Source: CALBPI01 sp045110335 (GTDB lineage: Bacteria > Pseudomonadota > Gammaproteobacteria > Steroidobacterales > Woeseiaceae). Taken from it: a DNA stretch of 64,000 nt. Location of the stretch: NCBI GenBank assembly GCA_045110335.1, contig JBGCGB010000015.1, forward strand, positions 62,001 through 126,000, written 5' to 3'. This document shows, one piece after another, positions 1-7,867 of this stretch. How positions within the stretch are numbered: position 1 is the first letter of the stretch; each line of letters begins with the position of its first letter. The notes beneath the pieces are model-generated. The model did no database searches, was not told where the DNA came from, and worked only from the letters and a program-made list of their open reading frames with translations. A program made the translations under genes and the position numbers.

Positions 1-2
1 CC

Positions 3-425
3 TTCGCCAAGCCTCCATTGGCATTGATCATCTCGTTGGCTGAAAAGTTGAAACTGGCTTCGCTGACCTTACCCGGCGTCAGCGAACAAATTCTCAGATG
101 GTTTTGCCTCAATGGCGTGCGGGATATCGGCCTAATCCGCGATATCACGGCGGTGGTTCGTGCCGTCGAACCCGAAACCGTCCAAAGCCGATTGTCCGCG
201 TTGACCACAATGGACGCGGGCGATGCCGTTTGCTCTATCGAGGTTCCGATCATGACGTTTGCGGCGTCACAGGATCGCATCATCCGCCGACGTTACATGC
301 AGTCGCTACTTGATGCCGGCAGCCACCGACAGCACGAGGTCATCGATGGGCCGCACTTGTTGCTACAAGCTAGCGCCGATCAATCAGCCGCCAAAATCGT
401 CGAATTCATCGCCAATATCACCTAA
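3..425 (+). CDS. alpha/beta hydrolase, C-terminal part (truncated by window edge)
   Basis: The reading frame is open from the first bases of the window to a TAA stop, so only the C-terminal ~140 residues are visible. The segment fits the cap and C-terminal half of a BioH-like alpha/beta hydrolase. There is a helical cap-like stretch, then a beta strand ending in FAASQD, whose Asp fits the catalytic acid, and a GPHLLLQ motif whose His fits the catalytic base. The nucleophile Ser would lie upstream of the window. It converges with the lipoprotein gene downstream. The substrate cannot be inferred. Confidence 0.7.
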   Translation, partial: FAKPPLALIISLAEKLKLASLTLPGVSEQILRWFCLNGVRDIGLIRDITAVVRAVEPETVQSRLSALTTMDAGDAVCSIEVPIMTFAASQDRIIRRRYMQSLLDAGSHRQHEVIDGPHLLLQASADQSAAKIVEFIANIT

Positions 426-468
426 TTCCTTTAAAGTGGCGTCTTTGCAGTGACCGTTGCCGGGGTGG

Positions 469-1008
469 CTACTCCGCATCTGGTGGCAACGTCGGCCATG
501 GCGCGGGTTCCGTGTAACCCCATGACCCAATAATCTTTGTTTGCGGCCGGTGTTTACGCCAGCCTGACCGTTCACTGCGCCACGCCTTGAATCCGGCTTC
601 ATCAAGATCAGCGGGTCGACGCCATGCGTCCCGCCGGAGGTATTGCCAGACATACTCGTCAAGAAAACCCTCGGCGTCTGCGTCTCCCAACAGATACAAA
701 TAGACGGCATCAGGGTGCTCTGCTCCGTCGCCAACACTGCCATAATCACGCCAACGCTCCAGCAAAGACTCCCGACTGGTCAGTTCACAGTCAAAAGAAT
801 GATTTCTGGCAGGATTCGGCCCCCCGATCTCCAGCTGACAAAAGCTTCGCGCCAAACTATAGGCTACCCAACTTTGTACGACAGGGTCATTGGTTTCATA
901 GACATAGGACGGCAGTGAAAACCGATCACCATCCGTTACGCCATCTTTGACGTAGATCTTGGTGTTGCATCCGCTCAGCAGAATGCCGACGAACGCTACG
1001 CGACCCAT
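469..1008 (-). CDS. hypothetical lipoprotein
   Basis: A 179-residue protein from the preferred start at 1008 (the frame is open to 1044, which would add 12 residues). From this start the N-terminus is a short type II signal: MGR, a hydrophobic stretch, and a lipobox LLSG followed by Cys, so it should be lipidated and anchored in the envelope. The mature part is polar and rich in Trp, Arg and Asp, with two further Cys. I do not recognise a family. It is divergent from glmU (98 bp between starts), so the two share a promoter region. The later start is chosen because it puts Arg next to the hydrophobic core as in normal signal peptides. Confidence 0.55.
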   Translation of the reverse strand: MGRVAFVGILLSGCNTKIYVKDGVTDGDRFSLPSYVYETNDPVVQSWVAYSLARSFCQLEIGGPNPARNHSFDCELTSRESLLERWRDYGSVGDGAEHPDAVYLYLLGDADAEGFLDEYVWQYLRRDAWRRPADLDEAGFKAWRSERSGWRKHRPQTKIIGSWGYTEPAPWPTLPPDAE

Positions 1009-1106
1009 GGCTGCCCAAAAAGTGTGACCAAATACCGTGTCCATGTCCGTTAGCGTACGTGCGCCCGTTCACACGAATCAAGCGCGCCTTGCGGTATCAT
1101 TGCGAA

Positions 1107-2486
1107 ATGACACAAGTACAAGAAAACCTCTCGGTCGTCATTTTGGCGGCTGGCCGCGGAACGCGGATGAAATCACAGCTGCCGAAAGTGCTACAGCCCT
1201 TGGCGGATAAGCCGTTGTTGGGTCATGTATTGGACCTGTGCGATCGCCTTGGTGCTGCTCAAGACCTGATCGTTTATGGCCATGGCGGTGAGCAAGTGCG
1301 CGCGGTGTTCCCCGACGCTGCGTTAGGTTGGGCCGAACAAGCTGAACAGCTCGGGACTGGCCATGCCGTGCAGCAGGCGATGCCGCAAATCGCGGATGGT
1401 CAACGCGTGTTAATTTTATGTGGCGATGTTCCGCTGCTCACCGCGGAGACCGTGCAGCATTTGCTAGACCAGACACCTGCCGATGCGGTGGGTGTTTTGA
1501 CAGTCAATATGGAAGACCCCGCCGGTTACGGGCGAATTGTTCGTGACGACAAATGTGCGGTCACCGGGATCGTTGAACAGAAAGACGCCACCGAATCCGA
1601 ACGCGCTATTGGCGAAATCAACTCCGGCGTTTTTGTCGTGCCGGCGGCTTTCTTGCGCCGGGCACTGGAGTCCCTGAAACCTCAAAATGCCCAGGGCGAG
1701 TATTATCTTACCGACATCGTCGGCCTAGCCGTCGCCGAGTCCATTCCCGTTTACGGCATTGTCGGTAGCGATCCGGACGAAATCATTGGTATTAACGATC
1801 GGGTTCAGCTTGCCGAAGCAGAACGCATTTTCCAGCGTCGTGTTGTCGAAACATTAATGCGCAACGGTGTTCGTGTCGCCGATCCGGCGCGAGTCGATAT
1901 CCGCGGCAACGTGACCTGCGGCAACGATGTGTTCCTCGACATCAATACGGTGTTGATCGGTGACGTCTCGATTGGCGAAGGTACAGTCATCAGTCCGAAC
2001 TGTGTGATTACCGATACGAGCATCGGTGCGAACACAAATATCTTGCCGAATTGCGTTATTGAGCATTCGTCGATTGGCGATGAGTGCAACATCGGCCCGT
2101 TCGCGCGTTTGCGCCCGGCTACCGAATTGCACAACAAAACCAAAGTCGGCAATTTTGTTGAGATAAAAAAGAGTCAGATCGCAGAAGGCAGTAAGGTGAA
2201 TCATTTGACTTACGTGGGCGATGCGACGGTCGGCAAGAAAGTCAACATTGGTGCTGGCACAATCACATGCAACTACGATGGTGCCAATAAGCATCAAACG
2301 GTCATTGGTGATGGTGCATTTATTGGTTCGGGCGTTGAACTAGTCGCGCCGGTCGAGATTGGTCAGGGCGCCACAATTGGTGCGGGATCTACCATTTCAA
2401 AACCGGCACCCGACGACCAGCTAACGTTGGAGCGTGCCCGTCAGCGAAGTATTGAAGGATGGGAGCGTCCGGTCAAAAAGACCTGA
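1107..2486 (+). CDS. glmU: bifunctional UDP-N-acetylglucosamine pyrophosphorylase / glucosamine-1-phosphate N-acetyltransferase
   Basis: GlmU acetylates glucosamine-1-P with acetyl-CoA and uridylates the product to UDP-GlcNAc, the precursor of peptidoglycan and LPS, in the cytoplasm. The 459 residues match the family length. The N-terminal Rossmann-like domain carries the nucleotide-binding LAAGRGTRM motif near residue 15. The C-terminal half is a left-handed beta-helix made of hexapeptide repeats (IG-x4 type), including NYDG of the acetyl-CoA site. The frame is open to 1059, but the ATG at 1107 is preferred because homologues begin just before the SVVILAAG strand. No good Shine-Dalgarno sequence is visible. 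glmS follows after 77 bp, the usual glmUS arrangement. Confidence 0.95.
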   Translation: MTQVQENLSVVILAAGRGTRMKSQLPKVLQPLADKPLLGHVLDLCDRLGAAQDLIVYGHGGEQVRAVFPDAALGWAEQAEQLGTGHAVQQAMPQIADGQRVLILCGDVPLLTAETVQHLLDQTPADAVGVLTVNMEDPAGYGRIVRDDKCAVTGIVEQKDATESERAIGEINSGVFVVPAAFLRRALESLKPQNAQGEYYLTDIVGLAVAESIPVYGIVGSDPDEIIGINDRVQLAEAERIFQRRVVETLMRNGVRVADPARVDIRGNVTCGNDVFLDINTVLIGDVSIGEGTVISPNCVITDTSIGANTNILPNCVIEHSSIGDECNIGPFARLRPATELHNKTKVGNFVEIKKSQIAEGSKVNHLTYVGDATVGKKVNIGAGTITCNYDGANKHQTVIGDGAFIGSGVELVAPVEIGQGATIGAGSTISKPAPDDQLTLERARQRSIEGWERPVKKT

Positions 2487-2532
2487 TGACGTTCTCGAAG
2501 TCATAACTATTTTTTAGGCGTATATCGCCGCC

Positions 2533-2547
2533 CTGCGTTTGACGCAG
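2533..2547 (+). promoter_or_regulatory. hairpin immediately upstream of the glmS ribosome binding site
   Basis: A perfect 6-bp inverted repeat (CTGCGT, 3-nt loop, ACGCAG) ends only a few bases before the GGGAGA ribosome binding site of glmS. It could fold in the glmUS transcript and affect access to the site. No U-run follows, so it is not a terminator. Post-transcriptional control of glmS by small RNAs is known in enterobacteria; a role for this hairpin is inference only. Confidence 0.35.
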
Positions 2548-2563
2548 TCTGGGAGACAAGAAC

Positions 2564-4396
2564 ATGTGTGGAATTGTTGGTGCCATTGCCGAACGTAACG
2601 TCGTTCCGATTTTGGTCGAAGGCCTGAAACGCCTGGAGTATCGCGGTTATGATTCCGCCGGTGTTTCCGTGCTGCAAGCAGATGGCTCGCTAGGTTTGCG
2701 ACGCGCTGTTGGCAAAGTGGCCGGCTTGGTCGACAAATTAGATGCTGATCCGATGTCAGGCGTTTTGGGTATCGCCCATACGCGCTGGGCAACCCATGGT
2801 GGCGTTACCGAAGCAAATGCACACCCGCACTTGTCCGGTGATCGTATCGCAGTCATTCACAACGGTGTGATCGAAAACTTCCAGCCGATTAAAGATGAAT
2901 TGTTAGCGAAGGGTTACACGTTCAAATCAGAGACGGATACCGAAGTTGCAGCGCACTTGGTGACCGAGTATTTGAAAGAAGGTCTGTCGCTGATGGACGC
3001 GGTGAGCAAAGCCGTCAAACGTTTTGAAGGCGCTTATGCGTTGTTGGTCGCCGATGCGAACGATCCGAATCGCTTCATCGTAAGCCGTGTCGCAAGCCCG
3101 CTCGTGATTGGGTTGGGTATTGGCGAGAATTTTGTGGCCAGTGGTATTCAAGCGCTGTTGCCGGTGACGCAGCGGTTCATCTATTTGGAGCAGGGCGACA
3201 TTGCTGAAGTCACCCGCGATGCCGTCAACATTTTTGATACCGACGGCAACCCGGTCACGCGTGAAATTCACGAGACACAGATCAACAGTGACGCCGCTGA
3301 CAAAGGCCCTTACCGCCACTACATGCTCAAAGAGATTTTCGAGCAACCGTCTGCGTTGACCGATACGTTGTATGGCCGCGTCAGTGATCAGCGTGTCTTG
3401 CCCGACTCGCTGGGACCACGTGCTGCAGAGCTGTTGCCAAAAGTGGAGAACATTCATATCGTCGCGTGTGGCACCAGTTACCACGCTGGCGCTGTCGGCA
3501 AGTATTGGTTGGAGTCGTTGGGCGGCGTGCCGTGCCAGGTAGAGATTGCCAGCGAGTATCGATACCGCAAAGTGGTCGTGCCACCGAACACCTTGTTTGT
3601 AACGCTGTCACAGTCCGGTGAAACGGCTGACACATTGGAAGCATTGCGCCTGGCGAAAGAATCGGGCTACATCGGTTCATTGACCATTTGTAACAGTGCA
3701 CATAGCTCCATGGTGCGTGAATCTGATTTGGTCATGATGACGCAAGCCGGCACCGAGATTGGTGTCGCGAGTACTAAAGCTTTCACGACACAGTTGATCT
3801 CGTTACTGCTCGTGACATTAATGCTCGCGAAACATCGCGGCATGACCAAAGAGCGCGAAAGCGAGCTCGTCCCGCACATTTATCACGTCGCGTCGGCTGT
3901 TGAAGAAACGCTGAAAATGGACGAGCACTTGAAGCACGTTGCCGAAGACTTCGCAGAGAAAAACCACACGTTGTTCTTAGGCCGCGGCCCGATGTGGCCC
4001 GTCGCGATGGAAGGTGCGTTGAAACTGAAAGAAATTTCATACATCCATGCGGAAGCTTATGCAGCCGGCGAACTCAAACACGGCCCGCTGGCGTTGATCG
4101 ACGAAGAAATGCCGGTCGTGGTGGTCGCACCCAACAACGATTTACTGGATAAACTGAAATCCAATATGCAGGTCGTCCGTGCACGCGGTGGTCAGCTTTA
4201 TGTATTCGCCGATAAAGACACGGGTATCGAAAACGAAGAAGGCATCACCGTCATCGAAATGCCGCATGTCGATCGCCTGATTGCGCCGATTGTTTACACG
4301 GTGCCGTTGCAGCTGTTGTCGTACTACGTGGCATTGCTGAAAGGCACGGATGTGGATCAGCCTAGGAACTTGGCGAAGAGTGTGACGGTGGAGTGA
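2564..4396 (+). CDS. glmS: glutamine--fructose-6-phosphate aminotransferase (isomerizing)
   Basis: GlmS makes glucosamine-6-phosphate from fructose-6-P and glutamine, the first step of hexosamine synthesis, in the cytoplasm. The protein has 610 residues, the normal length. It starts MCGIVG, so after Met removal Cys1 is the N-terminal nucleophile of the glutaminase domain. The HTRWATHG and HNGVIENF segments of that domain are present. Two SIS sugar-isomerase domains follow, with SQSGETADT and SSAKAFT-like (GVASTKAFTTQ) phosphosugar-binding loops, and the C-terminus ends in the conserved DxPRNLAKSVTVE tail. The ATG has a GGGAGA ribosome binding site. It is probably co-transcribed with glmU. Confidence 0.97.
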   Translation: MCGIVGAIAERNVVPILVEGLKRLEYRGYDSAGVSVLQADGSLGLRRAVGKVAGLVDKLDADPMSGVLGIAHTRWATHGGVTEANAHPHLSGDRIAVIHNGVIENFQPIKDELLAKGYTFKSETDTEVAAHLVTEYLKEGLSLMDAVSKAVKRFEGAYALLVADANDPNRFIVSRVASPLVIGLGIGENFVASGIQALLPVTQRFIYLEQGDIAEVTRDAVNIFDTDGNPVTREIHETQINSDAADKGPYRHYMLKEIFEQPSALTDTLYGRVSDQRVLPDSLGPRAAELLPKVENIHIVACGTSYHAGAVGKYWLESLGGVPCQVEIASEYRYRKVVVPPNTLFVTLSQSGETADTLEALRLAKESGYIGSLTICNSAHSSMVRESDLVMMTQAGTEIGVASTKAFTTQLISLLLVTLMLAKHRGMTKERESELVPHIYHVASAVEETLKMDEHLKHVAEDFAEKNHTLFLGRGPMWPVAMEGALKLKEISYIHAEAYAAGELKHGPLALIDEEMPVVVVAPNNDLLDKLKSNMQVVRARGGQLYVFADKDTGIENEEGITVIEMPHVDRLIAPIVYTVPLQLLSYYVALLKGTDVDQPRNLAKSVTVE

Positions 4397-4415
4397 TGGA
4401 CTATCTTCGGCACAT

Positions 4416-4441
4416 TGGTTTCTGGTGATTAAAAGTGTCGG
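4416..4441 (+). repeat. interspersed repeat C, copy 1 (left end of plastic zone)
   Basis: This sequence (TTGGTTTCTGGTGATTAAAA followed by GTGTCGG) begins 20 bp after the glmS stop codon. A near-identical copy lies in inverted orientation at 7018-7047, and shorter degenerate copies occur at 4490-4509 (+), 6955-6973 (-) and 7304-7322 (+). The inverted pair brackets the accessory genes of 4.4-7.0 kb. Confidence 0.6.
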
Positions 4442-4501
4442 AAAAGCGCGTCTAACACATTGAATGAGCGTTTCCCTTACGGGCGATATCTGCGATTAAA
4501 A

Positions 4502-4600
4502 GTGTCGGAGAGCGAGTGGCCGGTTATTCGCAAAGCAGCCGCTCGAGCGTCTCGTTTGGGGAAACCGCGAAGTGCCGCTAACGGCCAGAAGCAGCCGGTG
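4502..4600 (+). repeat. interspersed repeat family 2, copy A
   Basis: About 100 bp that align over their whole length with 7317-7418: both contain TGTCGGAGA, a GGTTA(T/C)TC(G/A)CAAAG block, CTCGAGCGTCT, GGGAAAC and a CGGCCAG right arm. The right arm is shared with repeat family 1, so the two families may be related. No open reading frame is preserved across it. The rest of the glmS-to-4693 gap holds only this repeat and repeat C copies. Confidence 0.55.
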
Positions 4601-4693
4601 AAATTGCTGCTATACACGGTAATAGAGGTCTCCTGAACACGTCAGTTCGCCGAAATCTACCGCCTCCTTTATCGCGGTTTCGATCTCCCTGTG

Positions 4694-5005
4694 CTAACTA
4701 AACGTCGTTGAAATTTTGTTGCTTTCGGCGAAGTCGAATAGCCGCCATGCGTCAAATCCGTTGATCTCGCCTTTATCTCCAAGATCGAGGTCAATCTTGC
4801 GTTTGCCGTCCGTCATGGCAACGCCATAGCCATGATTGAAGTAGTTAATTCCGTCCGGTGTATTGCCCCGCTGTGGTACACCGAGACATGCCCATTCAAT
4901 ATTCGAGATAGTAGTCGACGCTCCAAGATGCTCGGCAACCCTCGGAAACATCTCTGTCGCTAAATCGACATACTCAGTAATCAATTCGTCGAGATTGCGG
5001 TTCAT
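4694..5005 (-). CDS. hypothetical protein, DUF6896-like
   Basis: A 103-residue cytoplasmic protein from an ATG at 5005. The frame stays open to 5119, but the extra 38 residues are translated from the dispersed repeat at 5047-5110, so the internal ATG is preferred. Visible features are an N-terminal helix rich in Glu and Leu, then YFNHGYGV, a beta strand KIDLDLGDKG and GFDAWRLFDF near the C-terminus. The HGYG-plus-GFDAWRL layout resembles small DUF6896 proteins as I remember them; this is a weak assignment. No strong ribosome binding site is seen. It is a lone gene in a repeat-rich accessory zone. Confidence 0.45.
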   Translation of the reverse strand: MNRNLDELITEYVDLATEMFPRVAEHLGASTTISNIEWACLGVPQRGNTPDGINYFNHGYGVAMTDGKRKIDLDLGDKGEINGFDAWRLFDFAESNKISTTFS

Positions 5006-5046
5006 AGATATCGAAAGTTCTGGCGGTATTCGCGTAAGGCTGCAAT

Positions 5047-5110
5047 GGGTCAGTAGCCGCCATTCTACCTCAGACCAGCCGAACTTCTGCTTTCGGTCAG
5101 AAGCGGACGC
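5047..5110 (+). repeat. interspersed repeat family 1, copy 1
   Basis: Contains the core AGTAGCCGCCATTCTACCTC (5052-5071) and a right arm CGGTCAGAAGCGG. Three more copies of the same orientation lie at 5545-5624, 6214-6294 and 6871-6946, each about 0.5-0.7 kb apart and each in a gap between small genes. Confidence 0.7.
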
Positions 5111-5198
5111 CCAGATCACACTATAGGCAGACTAAAACTCCTAGTCGGTGTAACTCGAAAAGTAGATGCATTGTGTAGACGTACCAACCAAACCTTCG

Positions 5199-5444
5199 TC
5201 ACTTCTTGAACATGTACGTTAAACCCCTCACGACGTACCAAGCACAATATGAAAACACTAGTACCTTAACGAGTATTGCCATACCAAAAAGCAGCGGAGC
5301 ATCTGAGAACGCGATGTAGACATCGCTTCTTAGCAACATAGTCTTGCCAAAAATTGCAGCAATATACATTTCACGACTCAGGAAGAGAGCCATGAATACG
5401 CAGATAAAAAGGAAAACACCCGATGGTTTGCTATTGGCATTCAC
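5199..5444 (-). CDS. small two-helix membrane protein, unknown
   Basis: An 81-residue protein with two hydrophobic segments, around residues 9-25 and 50-72, and a Lys-rich C-terminus (MFKK), so it is predicted to be an inner-membrane hairpin. It has no motif I recognise. It lies alone between two family 1 repeats and uses AT-richer codons than the surrounding core genes, as is common for mobile accessory genes. It may be a real small gene or a relic. Confidence 0.35.
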   Translation of the reverse strand: MNANSKPSGVFLFICVFMALFLSREMYIAAIFGKTMLLRSDVYIAFSDAPLLFGMAILVKVLVFSYCAWYVVRGLTYMFKK

Positions 5445-5544
5445 AGTCGGTCGTAACTGATTCGAGTTGAATCAATTCCATTCGCTTTTCTTGTCGCATA
5501 CCGTGGCCTCAAGGAGTGTATTGCTCAACCGCACTACTAAATCG

Positions 5545-5624
5545 AATGACCGCTTCGGGTTAGTAGCCGTCATTCTACCTCAGACTAGGCGACCGTCGGC
5601 TAACGGCCAGAAGCGGTCGTTCAT
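5545..5624 (+). repeat. interspersed repeat family 1, copy 2 (most complete)
   Basis: The outer arms GACCGCTTC and GAAGCGGTC are perfect complements. Inside them GGTTAG-TA-GCCG pairs imperfectly with CGGCTAAC, so the unit is an imperfect palindrome of about 80 bp around the core AGTAGCCGTCATTCTACCTC. This size and symmetry resemble REP-like or MITE-like elements. Confidence 0.75.
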
Positions 5625-5701
5625 CTTCTGGAAAATCGGCACAGCAAAATGATAGCCTGTTAGAAAAGGACCCCAGTGCACTAACTCCGGAGATCGACGC
5701 T

Positions 5702-6202
5702 TTGCAAACGCTTTATGCCACCTGCGGTCTTGCCTTCTCGGGAAAGACTACGCTGGCCAAGCGACTGGCAGCGATCTTGGACATTCCACGAGTTAGTCTT
5801 GACGATATCAATTCAGAGCGGGGCCTGCGCGGCGGCGAAGGTATGACCGATGCCCAGTGGGAGGAAACCAGTGCAATAGCAGTAAAACGGCTCAGCCAGA
5901 TTCTGGCTGTCGGTCAATCTGTTGTTTTGGACGACACGCTTTCTCACAGATTCCTTCGTGATCGATACCGCGATGTGGCGACAAATGTCAGGGCAGGCTT
6001 TGTCCTGTTGTTCGTCGACACCACACTCGAAGAAATCGACGAAAGGATGCAGAAAAACCATGATCAGCCCGTGCGGCACCACGTCAATTCGGATGTCTTT
6101 GCGGCCCACAGTGATCGATTTGAGCGCCCAACCATAGACGAACAAGCCGTTAAACTTGCGTCGAACGGCGATATCGAGAGTTTCTTGGCGTCCGTGAAAT
6201 AA
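5702..6202 (+). CDS. P-loop kinase-like ATP-binding protein
   Basis: A 166-residue protein with a Walker A motif GLAFSGKTT near residues 9-17, a DD pair after strand 2 (VSLDDIN), and VVLDDTL after strand 3. This is the layout of small AAA_33/zeta-toxin/chloramphenicol-phosphotransferase-type P-loop kinases. Arg-rich helices near the C-terminus (DRYRDV, RFERP) fit a lid. The start is a TTG preceded by CGGAG. The substrate is unknown; related proteins phosphorylate small molecules. It sits alone between family 1 repeats, so it is likely a mobile accessory gene. No partner antitoxin is seen. Confidence 0.65.
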   Translation: MQTLYATCGLAFSGKTTLAKRLAAILDIPRVSLDDINSERGLRGGEGMTDAQWEETSAIAVKRLSQILAVGQSVVLDDTLSHRFLRDRYRDVATNVRAGFVLLFVDTTLEEIDERMQKNHDQPVRHHVNSDVFAAHSDRFERPTIDEQAVKLASNGDIESFLASVK

Positions 6203-6213
6203 CCCGCTTGTCG

Positions 6214-6294
6214 AATGTCGCCTTTGGGTCAGTAGCCGTCATTCTACCTCAGATCAGGCGACTGGCTGCTTCCGGCCATTAGCGGTCAGTCAGT
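6214..6294 (+). repeat. interspersed repeat family 1, copy 3
   Basis: Starts 11 bp after the stop codon of the P-loop kinase. The core AGTAGCCGTCATTCTACCTC is identical to copy 2; the right arm CGGCCATTAGCGGTC differs by two bases. It extends into the 3' end of the GNAT gene on the other strand. Confidence 0.7.
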
Positions 6295-6840
6295 TCGTGC
6301 CTCATACTCTAACCACTCGACCTGCTCACCATTGTTCTTAGGCCCGCTCGGATTCGTGCGAGCATGTTGCATTCCAATCTGGCGAAGCACACGACTGCTC
6401 GCCGTATTCCACGCCGCATGAGCAGCGGTTATGACTTTCGCCCCCACGCGTGAAAAACCGAACTCAAGCACTGCCGCGGCGCACTCCGCAGCGAAACCTT
6501 TGCCTTGCTCAGTCGGATGAATCCAGAATCCTAAAGACCACTCGGTATCTCCCGACTCCCGACGAATCGAGATCCATCCGACAAAATCGCCATTCTTCCG
6601 TGACTCGATCGTCCAGCTGTATTCATCTCCAGAAATCCAGGATTCTTGAGCTCTCTGAAGGGGCTCCCTGATCTCAGCCATGCTGGATGGGGGGTCCCAA
6701 GCAAGACCGTCGTTGAAGTTCGGTGTTTGACTCGCAGACCAGATGTGTTCGATATCCGATTCGTCCGGATAACGAAGTCGACATCTGGCGGTGGCGATTT
6801 CTTCGTCGCGACAAACAAAAACTTTACTTCGACGCTTCAT
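6286..6840 (-). CDS. GNAT N-acetyltransferase (RimJ/RimL type)
   Basis: A 184-residue protein of the Acetyltransf_3 type. It has the ATARCRLRYPDESD opening strand typical of RimJ/RimL relatives, a central GFWIHPTEQGKGFAAE segment (acetyl-CoA pyrophosphate loop Q-x-x-G-x-G/A), and a C-terminal NTASSRVLRQIGM helix-strand that matches the family's N-x-x-S-x-x-x-x-x-x-x-G-F/M motif. It would acetylate an amine of a protein N-terminus or a small molecule; the acceptor is unknown. It lies alone between family 1 copies 3 and 4. Confidence 0.8.
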   Translation of the reverse strand: MKRRSKVFVCRDEEIATARCRLRYPDESDIEHIWSASQTPNFNDGLAWDPPSSMAEIREPLQRAQESWISGDEYSWTIESRKNGDFVGWISIRRESGDTEWSLGFWIHPTEQGKGFAAECAAAVLEFGFSRVGAKVITAAHAAWNTASSRVLRQIGMQHARTNPSGPKNNGEQVEWLEYEARTD

Positions 6841-6870
6841 CAGAACGTCTCACTTTGCAGAGGTATCAAC

Positions 6871-6946
6871 TTCCGCTTTGGGTCAATAGCCGTCATTCTA
6901 CCCTGAAATGTCTGTGAGTCGGGTCTCAAATCTAAAGCGGTCACCC
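6871..6946 (+). repeat. interspersed repeat family 1, copy 4
   Basis: The core AATAGCCGTCATTCTACC is kept, with left arm CCGCTTTGGG and right arm AAAGCGGTC. The middle has diverged from copies 1-3. It lies just upstream of the GNAT start, so in this zone each gene is flanked by copies. Confidence 0.6.
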
Positions 6947-7017
6947 GTATCGATCTCCGACGCTTTTAATTACAAGAATTCGGGCTGATCGCTCGGCCAG
7001 TCAATGACTTGCGAAAA

Positions 7018-7047
7018 CCTCCGACACTTTTAATAACCAGAAACCAA
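7018..7047 (-). repeat. interspersed repeat C, copy in inverted orientation
   Basis: The reverse complement reads GGTTTCTGGTTATTAAAAGT followed by GTCGG and differs from the copy at 4416-4441 at one position within the aligned block. Together they form an inverted pair 2.6 kb apart around the accessory genes. Confidence 0.6.
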
Positions 7048-7316
7048 CATTATTTTTTGGTGATTAAAGAAGCCGGATAGCGATCATAGTTGTCGGAAAC
7101 GCGAATTCCGGTGATCAGAGCTTTCGGTAAAAATCATATTGAATTTGCACTCCACCAACATTAAGAGATGTCTTGTTGACCGTCTTTTTGTTTTGTCGCA
7201 ATTGTGAGATTGCTAATTTTAATCAAACTCTGGTTTCTGCAAGAAAAGGTGTTGGGAATACGCGGCCAACCCATTGCTTCTTAGTTACTCGCGAGTTCGA
7301 TTTTTGCAATTAGGAA

Positions 7317-7418
7317 TGTCGGAGATCGAACGGCTGGTTACTCACAAAGTGGTCACTCGAGCGTCTTGATTCGGGAAACAGCGAGCTTCCGTAACCGGCC
7401 AGGAGTGGACGTTCATTC
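7317..7418 (+). repeat. interspersed repeat family 2, copy B
   Basis: Aligns end to end with 4502-4600 in the same orientation, at roughly three-quarters identity by eye, including the CTCGAGCGTCT block. Both copies are preceded by a repeat C-like sequence, so C may be the left end of a longer family 2 unit. Confidence 0.55.
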
Positions 7419-7867
7419 CAATCCATATTGGTTCCAATAACGACAGGCAGGTCAGTGGAAGTTCCGAGAGCGACCGGCTGCAAGTACGTCCAGTCAGTTT
7501 TGCAGCAGCGGGATCGGTAGTGGATAAGCAATAGGGCATCGATTTTGAGAAAATCTGGTGCGCTAAGTTCGGTCAGTTGCAGAGGATGCTGGACGACAAA
7601 GGCGGAGAGATCGAAATTGTGCGGGCTAAGGCTGTTGGCGAAGTGCCTGTAAAGATCGTTAGAGCAACAGCGCATGAGGGTCGGCGGCGCGAGTCCGCTA
7701 GGTTGAAATCAAAACAGCGTCCCAATGAAACTTGAACATCATCAGTGTGCAATATTGTGCCAAACCATCCTCGAGCTCACAGTATTTCGGATGTCGGTTA
7801 CTGGTCTCACCGGAATTACCAAAGCCATAAACCGTTGATTTGATTGTATTTAGTTCTATAAAAATCC

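Noticed and set aside
2487..2563. glmS ribozyme upstream of glmS
   Set aside because: The 77-bp gap is too short and has no ribozyme core; that element belongs to Firmicutes.
4416..7418. Integron cassette array
   Set aside because: The repeats separate small genes but lack R'/R'' core sites (GTTRRRY/RYYYAAC), their middle is more conserved than their ends, genes lie on both strands, and no integrase is present.
7310..7675. 121-codon frame on the - strand
   Set aside because: It runs through repeat family 2 copy B, has no recognisable domain or ribosome binding site, and its codons look like non-coding sequence.
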